This document shows, piece after piece, positions 1 to 10,215 of a DNA stretch of 64,000 nt. The stretch's first letter is position 1, and every line of letters begins with the position of its first letter. The translations under genes and the position numbers were made by a program. The notes under the pieces were generated by a model, which ran no database searches, was not told where the DNA came from, and saw only the letters and a list, made by a program, of their open reading frames with translations. The stretch comes from Siphonodentalium dalli (Eukaryota; Mollusca; Scaphopoda; Gadilida; Siphonodentaliidae): assembly GCA_032622095.1 (NCBI GenBank), contig CP136061.1, forward strand, positions 217,774,373 to 217,838,372, read 5' to 3'.

Positions 1-401
1 ACAGAAAACATGATAGCCATGTCCCATTCCCCAATTTTCTTACTACTTGATCTAAATATAAAGTTGTTTGGTGTTCCGTGGCATAGAAGAGTTTTCTGGG
101 TGTGTTATTTCTCCATTCAGCAAATCTCATCGTAAGGTCAACATGCTGGGAGTTCAGAATGATTATTTCCCTTCCCATGACCAAAAAATTGAACTTTCCT
201 CTTGAAAACATTCTATTTGATATTCGATTTGTGTATAATAATGTGTATTCTGTTCGAACGGATCCCAAATGTTTGCAGGACTCTAAAATGGCCAAATGTG
301 ACATTTGATAATCAGTTTACAACTCTACATCTTGGAGCTTCATAGTTCATAGGAAGATGACAGCAAAAATTACACAAAGAACAAAAAACACATAGTATAA
401 C
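1..401. other. Region downstream of the CEBPZOS-like gene, no feature seen
   Basis: AT-rich sequence beyond the likely 3' UTR of the minus-strand gene. I see no coding pattern, repeat or RNA gene. Confidence 0.4.
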
Positions 402-654
402 TTTAATATATGATCATGAACATTTCACCAAATGGTACCAGTAAGTACAAATACATGAACCTGGGCATGACCAACATTAAAGCACCAGATGAGACTAATT
501 AGATTTCATCTTGATCTGAACATTTGAATCCAACTAGCTGTCCAATATGACAGATGACTGACATAACTATGGAGACCAATAGATCACAGTTCTCTTGGAT
601 TAAAACCAGTATCACATTATGCTCCTTTCAGTAATTGTTCCTGATTATGTGACA

Positions 655-746
655 TCAGCTTCCTTCAGAGTACAATTGTTTCCAAAGTTTTTCATCCATT
701 TCCCTGGTTTTCATCTGGCCAAGCTTCTCTCCAATCAAATAATATC
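655..746 (-). CDS. CEBPZOS: CEBPZOS-like coding exon 3 with stop
   Basis: It begins after CCATTCTAG and reads GYYLIGEKLG, then a charged helix-like tail ending SEGS and TGA at 657-655. A possible polyadenylation signal (ATTAAA on the minus strand, 407-402) lies about 250 nt downstream of the stop. Confidence 0.78.
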
Positions 747-3700
747 CTAGAATGGAAAAGATGTTCCATGGTCACATTGAAGGTAATAGCAAATAGATCT
801 CTTCACACAGCAAACTTCACATTGATGTGCTGGGGGCCTCAGTGGCTCAGTCAGTTAGGGGTACAACTTTAAGCCGTCTCACCATCCAGTGCTGGCGATG
901 AGGGTTCAAATCCACATGTTTCCATCATGGAATTTGTAACTCGAAATCGTTGTCTGGTGGAGTTGTATAATATGAGATCAATTAATCAAACCAAAACAAG
1001 AGATTGCACTGGCGGTGCTGGCATACCCCCAAGGTGGCAAATTTGAAGTGAAAAAGTATGGGTGATATATCTGCTTGACAGGAAAAAAACCTGAACATTT
1101 TCATATAAAGAAAGATAAATAACTGTAGAATGAAAAGCATGAACAAAACGGTTGAACACTCAATAGTGAACACCCATATCAAATTTCATTGATGTATGGA
1201 CACAAAAACCAACAGTTCCACATCTACAAAGATGAATAACTCTAGAACGAAAAAAAAAATGATTGAACACTCAATAAAACGATTGAACACTCAAACAGTG
1301 GTGGAGATTCTGCTTGGATGGAAAAAAACCCCAACATTTCCATATCTGAAGAAAAAAACGATTGAACACGCCGTTGAATGCCCTCACAGTAGTGAACATC
1401 CATACCAAATTTCATTCAGATCCGACAACTGGTGTTTGAGATATCGGACCGGACGGACAGAAACACGGAGGGATAGATGGACAGATGGACAAGGTCAATC
1501 CAGTATACCCCGATTCTCTTTGAGAGAGGGGGGTATAACCAGGAGGTGAAACATTATTGGCAAATCAGATAATGACATACTGAGATAGATACAAGGCGAT
1601 AAATGGGCCAATTGGTCAGTTGATTAGATCATGTCAAGTTATGCATGAATGGAGCTTTACCAATCAAAAACGACCTACTGACAAATTTAGAAAATAGTCC
1701 TATTGGCAAGTAACTGTTCTGCAGTTGTAATGTGGGGAATTGCCTGTAAACTGAGTACCTATCTGAGGCTATAGAATATGTTTGCATTAATTGCATTTGC
1801 CTCGACTACTGTTGCATGTAATTATATATCTGCTGGCCATGGAGTCATGTGAAGCTTATTAAAACTAATTTACTGTTAGACCAAGTCTTCTCGGTCCACA
1901 ACAGCTTGGGATATCGGTTGTGTTGATACTGTTTTGGACCGAGTCACATCCCGTTACAGTTCTATAACAGACTTATCTTGCTTGTATTTTAGGATTAGGT
2001 CAAATGGAAGCTTTGCATATATGAACATAGAGGGCAGCCTTTCCCAAGCATGATGATATTAACATGCATATATCAGAGGTCTGTTAAATGCCAATGCAAC
2101 AAGGTTTTTAAGTAAACAAAGCCTTTTTTTTCCAGAGAATTTTGATTTGTTACGCTATCAGATATTGCATATATTAACAATACATTAATCGATCGTATCA
2201 TCACTATACCTTTTTCTATCACGGTAAGTGATATATAATTTTGAAGACAGATTAATCGCAGACATGTCAGATTAGTCGTCACATTCAGGGGTTTACGTGA
2301 ATGCCCAGGCTCAACGTGTAAGTGTAGTATGTCTTTTGAATGAAAATCTGTAAAGAAGAGTAATGGGATGGGACTCTGTCCAAAACAGCATTAATCCAAG
2401 TTCCAACCGATATCCCAAGCTGTTGTAGATTGAGAAGACTTGATCTAAGTTTAAAGATATATAATCCAAATTAACACTCCTAGATTAATATTTCTTTGGC
2501 TTCGGAGGTAAAAAATATTTTATTCGAGTCGAGGAACCCACCTGTCAAACCCATAGTTATTAGATATCGAATTTTGAATCTGTTATTTTTTACCGCAAAG
2601 AATATTTGGTGGCCTAGCAAATATTAGATGATCCGATCGTCACACTCTTGATACCAAATTGCATTGAACAAAATGTTGATATATAACATGTTTTGGAAAA
2701 TATTATACTAGATTTGACAGTGGTTAGCATTATTTTTTGGTAATTAATTGATACTGATAACTAAAGCGCCTTTTGAAAAACTTCTACATGGAATACATAT
2801 TCCATATGGCTTAAAATTCTAACCCATTTGCTAGTAGTAGTACATATATGTGAATAATGCCACTCACCATTTAGAACTGTAGGCCAATCCGTGCTCATTT
2901 GATATCTGAATTCTGAATAAACAAGAAAACCAATACATGTAGTGGCAATATACATAATTTTATTTTATAGCAGAATAGGATATCAGAATATTGGCAACAG
3001 TGTTGAAAGAGTCACTAGTCCATCACAAATTCAATGAGTCATAATAATGTAGATAAAAATCTCACATGCATGATAAATTATTATCTATATATTTGACAAG
3101 ACGAGGATTTGTGAATGGGTTTATAGATTAAACATATATTTTACAAAAGACAAAATTGTAAAAAAAAAAGAAAAAAAAAAAAAGTGACACCCCAGGCTGA
3201 CTGACAGAATGTACAATTCAACTAATATTACCATTAGCAAAATTTCCAGCAAAAGAGTGACAGCTTACCATTGTAATTAGTTGGGGTACCACGATTAATC
3301 GTATAATCGATCAACCGTTGATAAAGCCGATAATCGATTACCATTTCCATCGTCGATTAATCTGCATTATTTATTTTGACATCGGAAAATGCTGGGTATT
3401 TTGAATACCGTGTTTGTTTTACACAGTTTAATCTACAACTGATGGGTTAACAACCTTTGATCGCATATCAAAGAAATTCTGACAACATGAGTACTACTAA
3501 CTTATGTTGCAAACAGTCGGCAGTTCATATGATGATGCAACATGGTTACTCTTTGGGTCATTGTATATTCTACAAATTGGCGGCACTGCAGCTCTGAACT
3601 TATGGCGACGTCGTTGTATATTTATACTTGAAAGGCGGCACTACATCTTTGAAATGTGCCGACTGTCACTGTGTTCAATTAACTGAATGCAATTGCCCTT

Positions 3701-4724
3701 GAATCTGATTGAACCAATGGGGAGTTGATTGACATTCTCTGGAAACCAGGGAACCTATGGCATTTTAATCAGTGCGATGTTCTCAGCAATGTCATTTGCA
3801 AGTATACTTTGTTTGCATAAGTATACTTTATAAAAATAGATGTTAATAGTACAGGCTATCGCGTATATTGCAGTGAATGCTGAATGAAACTCAATATTAT
3901 CAAATACTTAACTTGTTCTGAGTCCTGCCATTTGCGGGTGGGGGCACACCTTTGTGATTGTTATCCAAGCTCTCGAAGTTTGATGAAACTTATTGTTTCC
4001 TTTTTTTATGAACCATCGGCCATCCATCATGCATTCTTACTTTTATATTGTTTGTATGTTTGGCTATTTATAACACTGAAATTAATAGCTATGTTCGTTC
4101 TAATGAACTCGCAAATATTATAAGCATAACATCGCCGATAATTGTGCTGGTATTGAATACATTGTGTTCTTTGGTCATTAGCAGTGGTTTATGATGCACT
4201 TTATTAACGTAAAAATGACATCAGCCGATGCCTCAAACAACCAGCGACAGTGCAGTTTACCAGCACCAAGCCAATAGACCATATTACAGAATACTTCCAC
4301 TGATGGTATTAGGTACAATTTTTTTTTAAATCGATAATAGTCGATTATTGACGACCGTTTATCGATTATCAAAATCAATAATAGTTGCACTTCTAGTATT
4401 TAGTTCAAAATGAACGTAAAGTACGATTAAGGTATTACTTGTTTTTATAATATGTTCATCTTGAGTTAACCATTTGTGAAAAACATGAAAACGCATTGTC
4501 ACAATTATTGGCATTTATTCACCTTAATAATGTACACTGTAATGATGATGTTAAAAATAATTTTATGAACTATTTTGCTTCATTTAATACTAATATGTCA
4601 TACCTAAGGATGTGTTCATTTTACGGTAGATGAAGTAGAATCCACCAATCAATGCTACCTCAGCAAATATAATACCCTTGATGAAGTTCAAGCCTGTCCT
4701 TGGTTTGCTAACAATTTTCCGCAT
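655..4724 (-). CDS. CEBPZOS: CEBPZOS-like small single-pass membrane protein, three coding exons joined (4724-4604, 2912-2868, 746-655)
   Basis: Three exons on the minus strand join with matching phase (121 + 45 + 92 nt) into 85 codons plus TGA. Seen: a short basic N-terminus; one hydrophobic segment at about residues 16-33 (IKGIIFAEVALIGGFYFI); then RKMNTS, FRYQMS..WP.VLN, GYYLIGEKLG, and a charged tail with MDEKLW. Known family: vertebrate CEBPZOS is an approximately 80-residue single-pass mitochondrial membrane protein with the same order KG...AE....G.YF...KM.TS, FR..MS...P..L, YY, and a charged C-terminus with a late W. I made this match by eye from memory of the family, not by a search. 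Both introns are GT-AG (donors GTATGA and GTGAGT; acceptors TTATTCAG and CCATTCTAG) and phase 1. Start: ATG 4724 lies 2 nt inside an exon preceded by TTATTCCAG. A longer in-frame start at 4802 falls in an inserted MITE (4769-5283), so I reject it. The biochemical role is poorly known. In vertebrates the gene is divergent from CEBPZ; no CEBPZ exon is visible here. Confidence 0.82.
832..985 (+). mobile_element. tRNA-derived SINE (intron 2 of the CEBPZOS-like gene)
   Basis: A pol III A-box-like segment (GTGGCTCAGTCAGTTAGG, about 842-859) is followed about 45 nt later by a B-box-like GGGTTCAAATCC (902-913). The spacing is that of a tRNA head, but no acceptor stem can be drawn, so it is tRNA-derived and not a tRNA gene. 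The head beginning GGGGGCCTCAGTGGCTCAG resembles the common molluscan/metazoan SINE head. The tail boundary near 985 is approximate. Confidence 0.6.
1000..1538 (+). mobile_element. Decayed non-autonomous element ending in a GGTATAA hairpin
   Basis: Imperfect tandem units containing ATTGAACACTCAA (for example 1261 and 1281) are followed by a GGAC/GGAT-rich stretch (1451-1490) and a terminal hairpin in which TATACCCC pairs with GGGGTATA (1504-1537). This is the 3' end seen on the intact element at 11101-11879. The left boundary is not clear. Confidence 0.45.
1875..2447. mobile_element. Foldback MITE with inverted arms of about 100 bp
   Basis: The left arm (about 1875-1975) and right arm (about 2340-2447) are inverted copies sharing AAGTCTTCTC, ACAACAGCTTGGGATATCGG and CTGTTTTGGAC. 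The interior of about 360 bp shows no credible gene. No clear target-site duplication was found. It lies in intron 2 of the CEBPZOS-like gene. Confidence 0.6.
2868..2912 (-). CDS. CEBPZOS: CEBPZOS-like coding exon 2 (45 nt micro-exon)
   Basis: A 45-nt exon between TTTATTCAG and GTGAGT. It keeps phase 1 at both ends and supplies the completed Glu plus FRYQMSTDWPTVLN and the first base of Gly. The P..L pattern matches the family's central block, which is what identified this very short exon. Confidence 0.8.
3285..4398. mobile_element. Possible hAT-like relic with ATCGAT-rich inverted ends (intron 1)
   Basis: The two ends are loosely inverted and rich in AATCGATTA words (3293-3355 and 4325-4385). 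This resembles ends seen on some hAT-type elements in animals. The interior of about 1 kb has no intact transposase frame. I could not read a target-site duplication, so the call is weak. Confidence 0.3.
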
Positions 4725-4726
4725 AT
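4604..4726 (-). CDS. CEBPZOS: CEBPZOS-like coding exon 1
   Basis: The exon runs from an AG acceptor (TTATTCCAG, ending at 4727) to a donor G|GTATGA. It carries 40 codons plus one base and holds the only membrane segment of the protein. A non-coding 5' exon must lie further right, either in or beyond the TTAA element that starts 43 nt upstream of the exon. I could not find it. Confidence 0.8.
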
Positions 4727-4768
4727 CTGGAATAAGATAATATTTTATTATTTTAGTGCCATGGTTAA

Positions 4769-5283
4769 AGGCATGGGCGGCGTTCGTTGCAGAAATATTC
4801 ATATTTGTTCAAATCGCCATCAACAGAAGGAATATTAAAATATATTTAGTTTTGTTCATATGCCAAACATAATCAGCACGTAAATAGTATATTGTCGTCA
4901 AGACGTACGATGGTGTACATAAACAAGAGCCTGCTCGTGTTACAAGAGTTGTGCTTCTGTTTACATAACACAATGCAATTCTATTGGTTAATCACACACA
5001 AATGATTAAAAACGCTCTTTATTATTTCCATATCTGGAAAACAGTAACAAATAACGCTCTTTATGTTTACCATATCCGGATCTAAACAAAAGCCAGGTAA
5101 CGTAACATTTTTTGCTTTTGTTTACATAACAAAGGAAAACAAATTGACAATAGCATACTGTTTATGCCATATTTCTGATTGGTATAAGAACAAAGTCTGT
5201 CTATATTTTACTATTCTTTCTGTTTATGGCGGTTTTTGACAGAGGTGAATATTTTAACAGCATACCCACCGCCGCCCGTATCT
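4769..5283. mobile_element. TTAA-duplicating MITE (family R, copy 1)
   Basis: Flanked by TTAA at 4765-4768 and 5284-5287, with inverted ends AGGCATGGGCGG and AGATACGGGCGGCGG. It is homologous along its whole length, inverted, to 53249-53742. The TTAA duplication suggests piggyBac-type mobilisation (inference; no transposase here). It contains two AACGCTCTTT words 42 bp apart (5011 and 5053). It sits 43 nt upstream of exon 1 of the CEBPZOS-like gene and supplies a spurious in-frame ATG at 4802. Confidence 0.75.
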
Positions 5284-5734
5284 TTAAACGAATCAGCTAA
5301 AGGTTTTGGACATTTAGTATGCCAAGATCATATATTTCAATCTACCGATTGGCTCAATAATGGTCCTTTCTGTACATAAATTTTCTTTTACATATGTGTG
5401 ACTAATATATCATAATATTCAACAGAAAAGAAACAGATAATTTGCTGAAAGCTTTGTATTTCAGTAAATTAAATTATTGGTATATAGATAACTTGATTTT
5501 CAAGCTTTCCCAAAAATCCTGAACCCTGTGTTTCTGACTGTCGGATATATTTTAATCTGGTCTGCATTGACATTAAAAGAGTCAAGCCAAAGAACCTCAC
5601 CTATGGAGTTTGGAGAGTTTACAATGTCAACTGAAGTGGATTGGCATGCTGGTTGAATAACCAACAACAGCACAGCAAATTAGAATGAAGGTACATGTAC
5701 TAGTACAGTCTAGTAGTACCTGTAGGAAGTCTTT

Positions 5735-6990
5735 TTATGCGCCCGTTTGGAAAAATGGTCGCATTATGTAATCAGTTTGTCTGTCAGTTAACATTATTAG
5801 TTTCCGACCGATAACTCCAGAACCTTTGGATTATTTGATCTGAACCAAAGTTGGTATGTGTACATTTTCAAATAGGGGTTCCGTCTAATAATTTTTACAT
5901 CAGTTACGACCCTTTTTATACGCCCATTTGAAAAAAAACCGGAAAGTATTATGTAATCAGTCTGTCCGTCAACATTTTGGTTTCTGGATGATAACTTGAG
6001 TTTGGATTATCTAATCACAACTAAACTTGGTATATGGCTCAGTCATAGCAAAATACAGGTCAATTTTGAATTTGGGTTCATCACGATGATTTTTGCAGGA
6101 TATATGGGCTTTTTTTACTTTGAAAATTAATTTTACGTAAACATTTTGGTTTCCGGATGATAACTTGAGTTGGGATTATTTTATCACAACTAAACTTGGT
6201 ATGTGGCTCAGTTATACCAAAATACAGGAAAAGTCGAATTTGGGTTTGCTTCGATAATTTCTTTTGGAGTTGTGGACCTTTTTGACTTAGAAATTTTCCA
6301 TATTCTTGCTTTCAAGATGATATTTGCGTTATATTTGTGGACTCATATTTTGTATGTTTAATAGTTTATTACCTCACAATACAGGTCAAATTCGAATTGA
6401 GGATTGGTACCCAGGGCATATATTTCATCTGATTTTGCGAGAATCCATACATACTTTTTCATGAGAATCCAGGCTAATTTGCGAGAATATTTACGAGAAT
6501 CGATATTTGGATTCTCGCCTAAATATAACCCCTGGTACCTGATAGCCAATTTTCTTTGATAGTAATTGAAAGATGACAAATATTTACTTTGCAAACGGGC
6601 CTATTAAGCCACGCCTGGCAGTACTCTTGTTCGGCATTTCGGTTTCCGACCGATAACTCCAGTTTGAATTATTTGATCTGAACCAAAGTTGGTATGTGTA
6701 TTTCCCAGTTAAAAATACAGGCCTGGTTCGAATATTGGTTCTGTCCAATTATTTTTATACGCCCATTTAGAAACAAATGGGACGTATTATGTTATTGGCC
6801 CATCCATCCGTCCGTTTTTTTTCATTTCCGGATAATAACTTAAGTAAGTTTGAACTGAATTAACTGAAATTTGGTAGCACAAAATACAGGTCACTGTAGT
6901 TTGAATTCGCCAAATTCACCTGAGTTATGGCCCATTGTTGAAATTATCATGGATGTATTTTACCACACCCTAGCGATTCTCTTGTTACAT
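5735..6990. repeat. Imperfect tandem repeats of about 200-400 bp (TATACGCCC family)
   Basis: Recurring blocks contain CGCCCATTT/CGCCCGTTT, GTAATCAGT(T/C)TGTC, TTTCCG.ATGATAACT and AACTTGGTATGTG, at about 5735, 5920, 6125, 6640 and 6750. A short hairpin joins CGCCCATTT to AAATGGGACG near 6760. This is a decayed non-autonomous element or satellite. Its short reading frames are not genes. Confidence 0.55.
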
Positions 6991-7741
6991 GAGTCGGGGC
7001 TCGATTTAACAGGATTTGTATCACAATATAGGATGAGATTTCCAATTTCTGCTAAGCAAATTACAATGAAAAAAAACAGGTATTGGTAGGAAATGCTATA
7101 CAAAATCTATCTAGCTCTGAAAAATGCTATAAAAATTTAAAACATCAAATCAACCCCTTTTTTTACTTACATGTAGAAAATATGTTGTAAAATAAACCTG
7201 GATCAACCACGTGATTTTACTCCTATTAAAGATATAATGTTTGTTTATATTTTGACAACTGTGCTGAAGAGGCACACCGGAATGGGCATATAAACAACCA
7301 TCTCAGACTGCGTGGATAGTATGCGCCCTTGAGGAAATGCTGGTCTATGTTTAACTTGGACATTCTGGCTAATTTCTCTATCACATAATTGCAATCAACA
7401 GTTATAATGGTTTCAAATTGTACTTCCCCGCACGGTTATTCGGAACTGCAGGTTTATTACATTGATCAGGATTTCCACCCTGCATGTTCAGGGCCCAAGC
7501 TAGGGTGGGAAAACAAGGAGAAGTGACTTCTCCCTCTCGAGATTTTAGGGATACTTCAGCCCAAAATAGGGACTGAAAGTTTATTTGGAACATTAGTTGA
7601 AATACTAGAATTTCTACTAGTAGACAATATTTAGAATTAGATTAGAATTTAGAACAGACTTTCACCACAGAAGCTAGGAACATGTTTAATAACTGCCTTT
7701 ATTAATTATTTGGCCCGGTTGCACTTTTAGCAGTATCATAC
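6991..7741. other. Unannotated interval, no feature recognised
   Basis: AT-rich sequence with no convincing coding pattern, inverted repeat or tandem repeat. Confidence 0.35.
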
Positions 7742-8262
7742 CAGTATGTAGCTTAATTTGCATATGTGGCCCCCTATGTGGAATAATCCCGTATGTGGAT
7801 TTCACTCAGTAGAAGTTAATTGATTTTGGTGGTAATCTCGTATGTGGAAATGCTTTATCATCATAGTTTCATAGAGTCATCTGTCATTGTTTTTGCGACT
7901 CTCGTGTCTGTTTATTTATGGGCACTAAATGTCTCTTGTTGAATAGACTTACTAGTATATGATGTGCTCTGTTTACAGGTAATTCAGTTGTAGACTCTGT
8001 ATTTTATCATGTTCCACATTTAGTTGCCTTTCGAAATAAAATATGAAAAATAAATCATCATCTTCATAACTCATAATTCCCGAAATAATCCGACAGAACA
8101 GCACTCAAGGTTTCATTAATCACTTAAAAACACAACTCTATGATGATAAAGCATTTCCACAAACGCGATTACCACAAAAATCAATTAACTTCCACTGAGT
8201 GAGACCCACATACAGGATTAATCCACATAGGGGGCCACATACGCAAATTAACCTACAAACTG
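7742..8262. mobile_element. MITE with inverted ends of about 120 bp beginning CAGT
   Basis: The left arm (7742-7866) and right arm (about 8140-8262) are inverted copies sharing TTAATTTGC.TATGTGG, GGCCCCCTATGTGGA and GGAAATGCTTTATCATCATA. The core is about 270 bp and non-coding. The CAGT start suggests a hAT-like MITE, but the flanks show no clear 8-bp duplication. Confidence 0.65.
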
Positions 8263-8394
8263 CAAAAAATACAACGCTTTGTAAATAATTATTAATTAAT
8301 TAATTACGGCAGCTCCTTACTAGTAGTTCAAAATAAACGTAATATTGCGTAAACTTTGTATTACATTCAGCTTCCATGCATGTCTCGCAGTGAG

Positions 8395-8590
8395 GCAATT
8401 ATCTGAAAGTGCGGCGGAAGCTTATAAAGCCTTTTATTACATACAGTGTTAACATGATGGACTTATATCAAGTCTTTATTAATTATTATATCATCTCAAG
8501 CGCAGTTCGATTCTCAAATCAAAATTTTTTATCGGCTTAAAAGACCATTTACTTTCCGCGGCGGTGGTTGCACTTGATCATGAATCTGAA
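8395..8590 (-). repeat. Inverted partner of 14005-14175 and 14805-14840
   Basis: The block with AAGCTTATAAAGCCTTTTAT, TCATCTCAAG.GCA.TTCGA and TTCTCAAATC recurs inverted at 14005-14175 and 14805-14840. The two arms bracket the 5.2-kb satellite element at 8784-13990. The right arm is itself split by an insertion (14178-14804). Confidence 0.5.
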
Positions 8591-8783
8591 TGATCTTCAA
8601 TTGAGTCTAATTCTGCGCCATCACAATTAGAGTAATGGCAGAAATTCCAAAATAAACTACTGCATACATGTTTATTAATTTGTTATTAAATAATATAACC
8701 TTACAAAGTTATTTATCACTTATATAAATATGATCATTGAAATCGCAGTGCAACAGAAAGTGAAATGAGAGACCGTAACATTT

Positions 8784-10215
8784 TTAGCTCAACTTTACTT
8801 TGTAAAGTTTGAGCTATTGCCATGGCTTGGTATCCGTCGTGCGTGTGTGTGTGCGTGTGTGCGTGATTCGTCAACAATTTCCTTTAGTACGGGCTACAGT
8901 TCGTACCTTTGATCCGATTATTATGAAATTTGTCATGGATGTTGACATTGACATGTAGATGGGAACGAGTCATTTTGGGGTCATTCGTAAAAAAAACATG
9001 GCCGCCAGTGGCCATCATGGATTTCAAAATTCAATCCATTAGCACGGTCTACAGGCCGTACTGTTTGTCTTATTGTCATGAAATATTGACATGTAGATGA
9101 GAACGAGTAATTTTGGGGTCATTCGGCCAAAAAACATGGCCACCGGCAGCCATCTTAGATTTTACTCTTTGCATGACTAAATCCTTTGACACGGGCTACA
9201 GGTTGTACATTTGGTCTGATCATCATAAAATTTGTCATGGATGTTAACAATGACATGCAGATGGGAACGAGTCATTTTTGGGTCATTCGGGCAAAAAACA
9301 TGGCCGCCAGCAACCATCTTGGATTTTACTCTTTGTATGACTAAATCCTTTAGCACGGGCTACAGGTCGTACCTTTAGTCTGATCATCATGAAATTTGTC
9401 ATTGCTGTTGAAATTGGAATGTAGATGGGAACGAGTCATTTTGGGGTCATACGGACAAAAAACATGGCCGTCAGTGGCCATCTTGATTTCAAAATTTAAT
9501 CCATTAGCACAGGCCACAGGTCGTACTGTTCGTCTGATCATCATGAAATTTGTCATGGATGTTAACATTGACATGTAGATGGGAACGAGTAATTTTGGGG
9601 TCATTCGGCCAAAAAACATGGCCGCCAGCAGCCATCATGGATTTTACTCTTTGTATGACTAAATTCTTTAGCACGGGCTACAGGTCGTACCTTTAGTCTG
9701 ATCATCATAAAATTTGTCATGGATGTTAACAATGACATGTAGATGGGAACGAGTCATTTTGGGGTCATTCGGTCGAAAAACATGGCCGCCAGCAGCCATC
9801 TTGGATTTTACTCTTTGTATGACTAAATCCTTTAGCACAAGCTACAGGTCGTACCTTTAGTCTGATCATCATAAAATTTGTCATGGATGTTAATAATGAC
9901 ATGTAGATGGGAACGAGTCATTTTGGGGTCATTCGGCCAAAAAACATGGCCGCCAGCAGCCATCTTGGAGTTTACTCTTTGTATGACTAAATCCTTTAGC
10001 ACAAGCTACAGGTCGTACCTTTAGTCTGATCATCATAAAATTTGTCTTGGATGTTAATATTGACATGTAGATGGGAACGAGTAATTTTGGGGTCATTCGG
10101 CCAAAAAACATGGTCGCCAGCAGCCATCTTTGATTTTACTCTTTGTATGACTAAATCCTTTAGCACGGGCTACAGGTCCTACTTTTAGTCTGATCATCAT
10201 AAAATTTGTCAAGAA
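8784..10215 (-). mobile_element. Satellite-cored element A, right-end part (minus orientation)
   Basis: Read on the minus strand, the right end is GAGCTAA at 8784, preceded by a hairpin ACTTTAC-AAA-GTAAAGT. Next comes a GT/ACGG-rich microsatellite (8832-8866), then tandem monomers of about 155-164 bp. The array is cut at 10215 by the left end of a plus-strand copy. It reappears at 13166 and ends with the family's left hairpin near 13990, so A spans 8784-13990. Reading frames here are repeat translations. Confidence 0.75.

Noticed and set aside
832-915. tRNA gene at the left SINE
   Set aside because: Pol III boxes without a cloverleaf; SINE head.
4590-4802. Longer CEBPZOS-like start at 4802
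   Set aside because: The first 11 codons lie inside the TTAA MITE (4769-5283), and a good acceptor separates them from ATG 4724.
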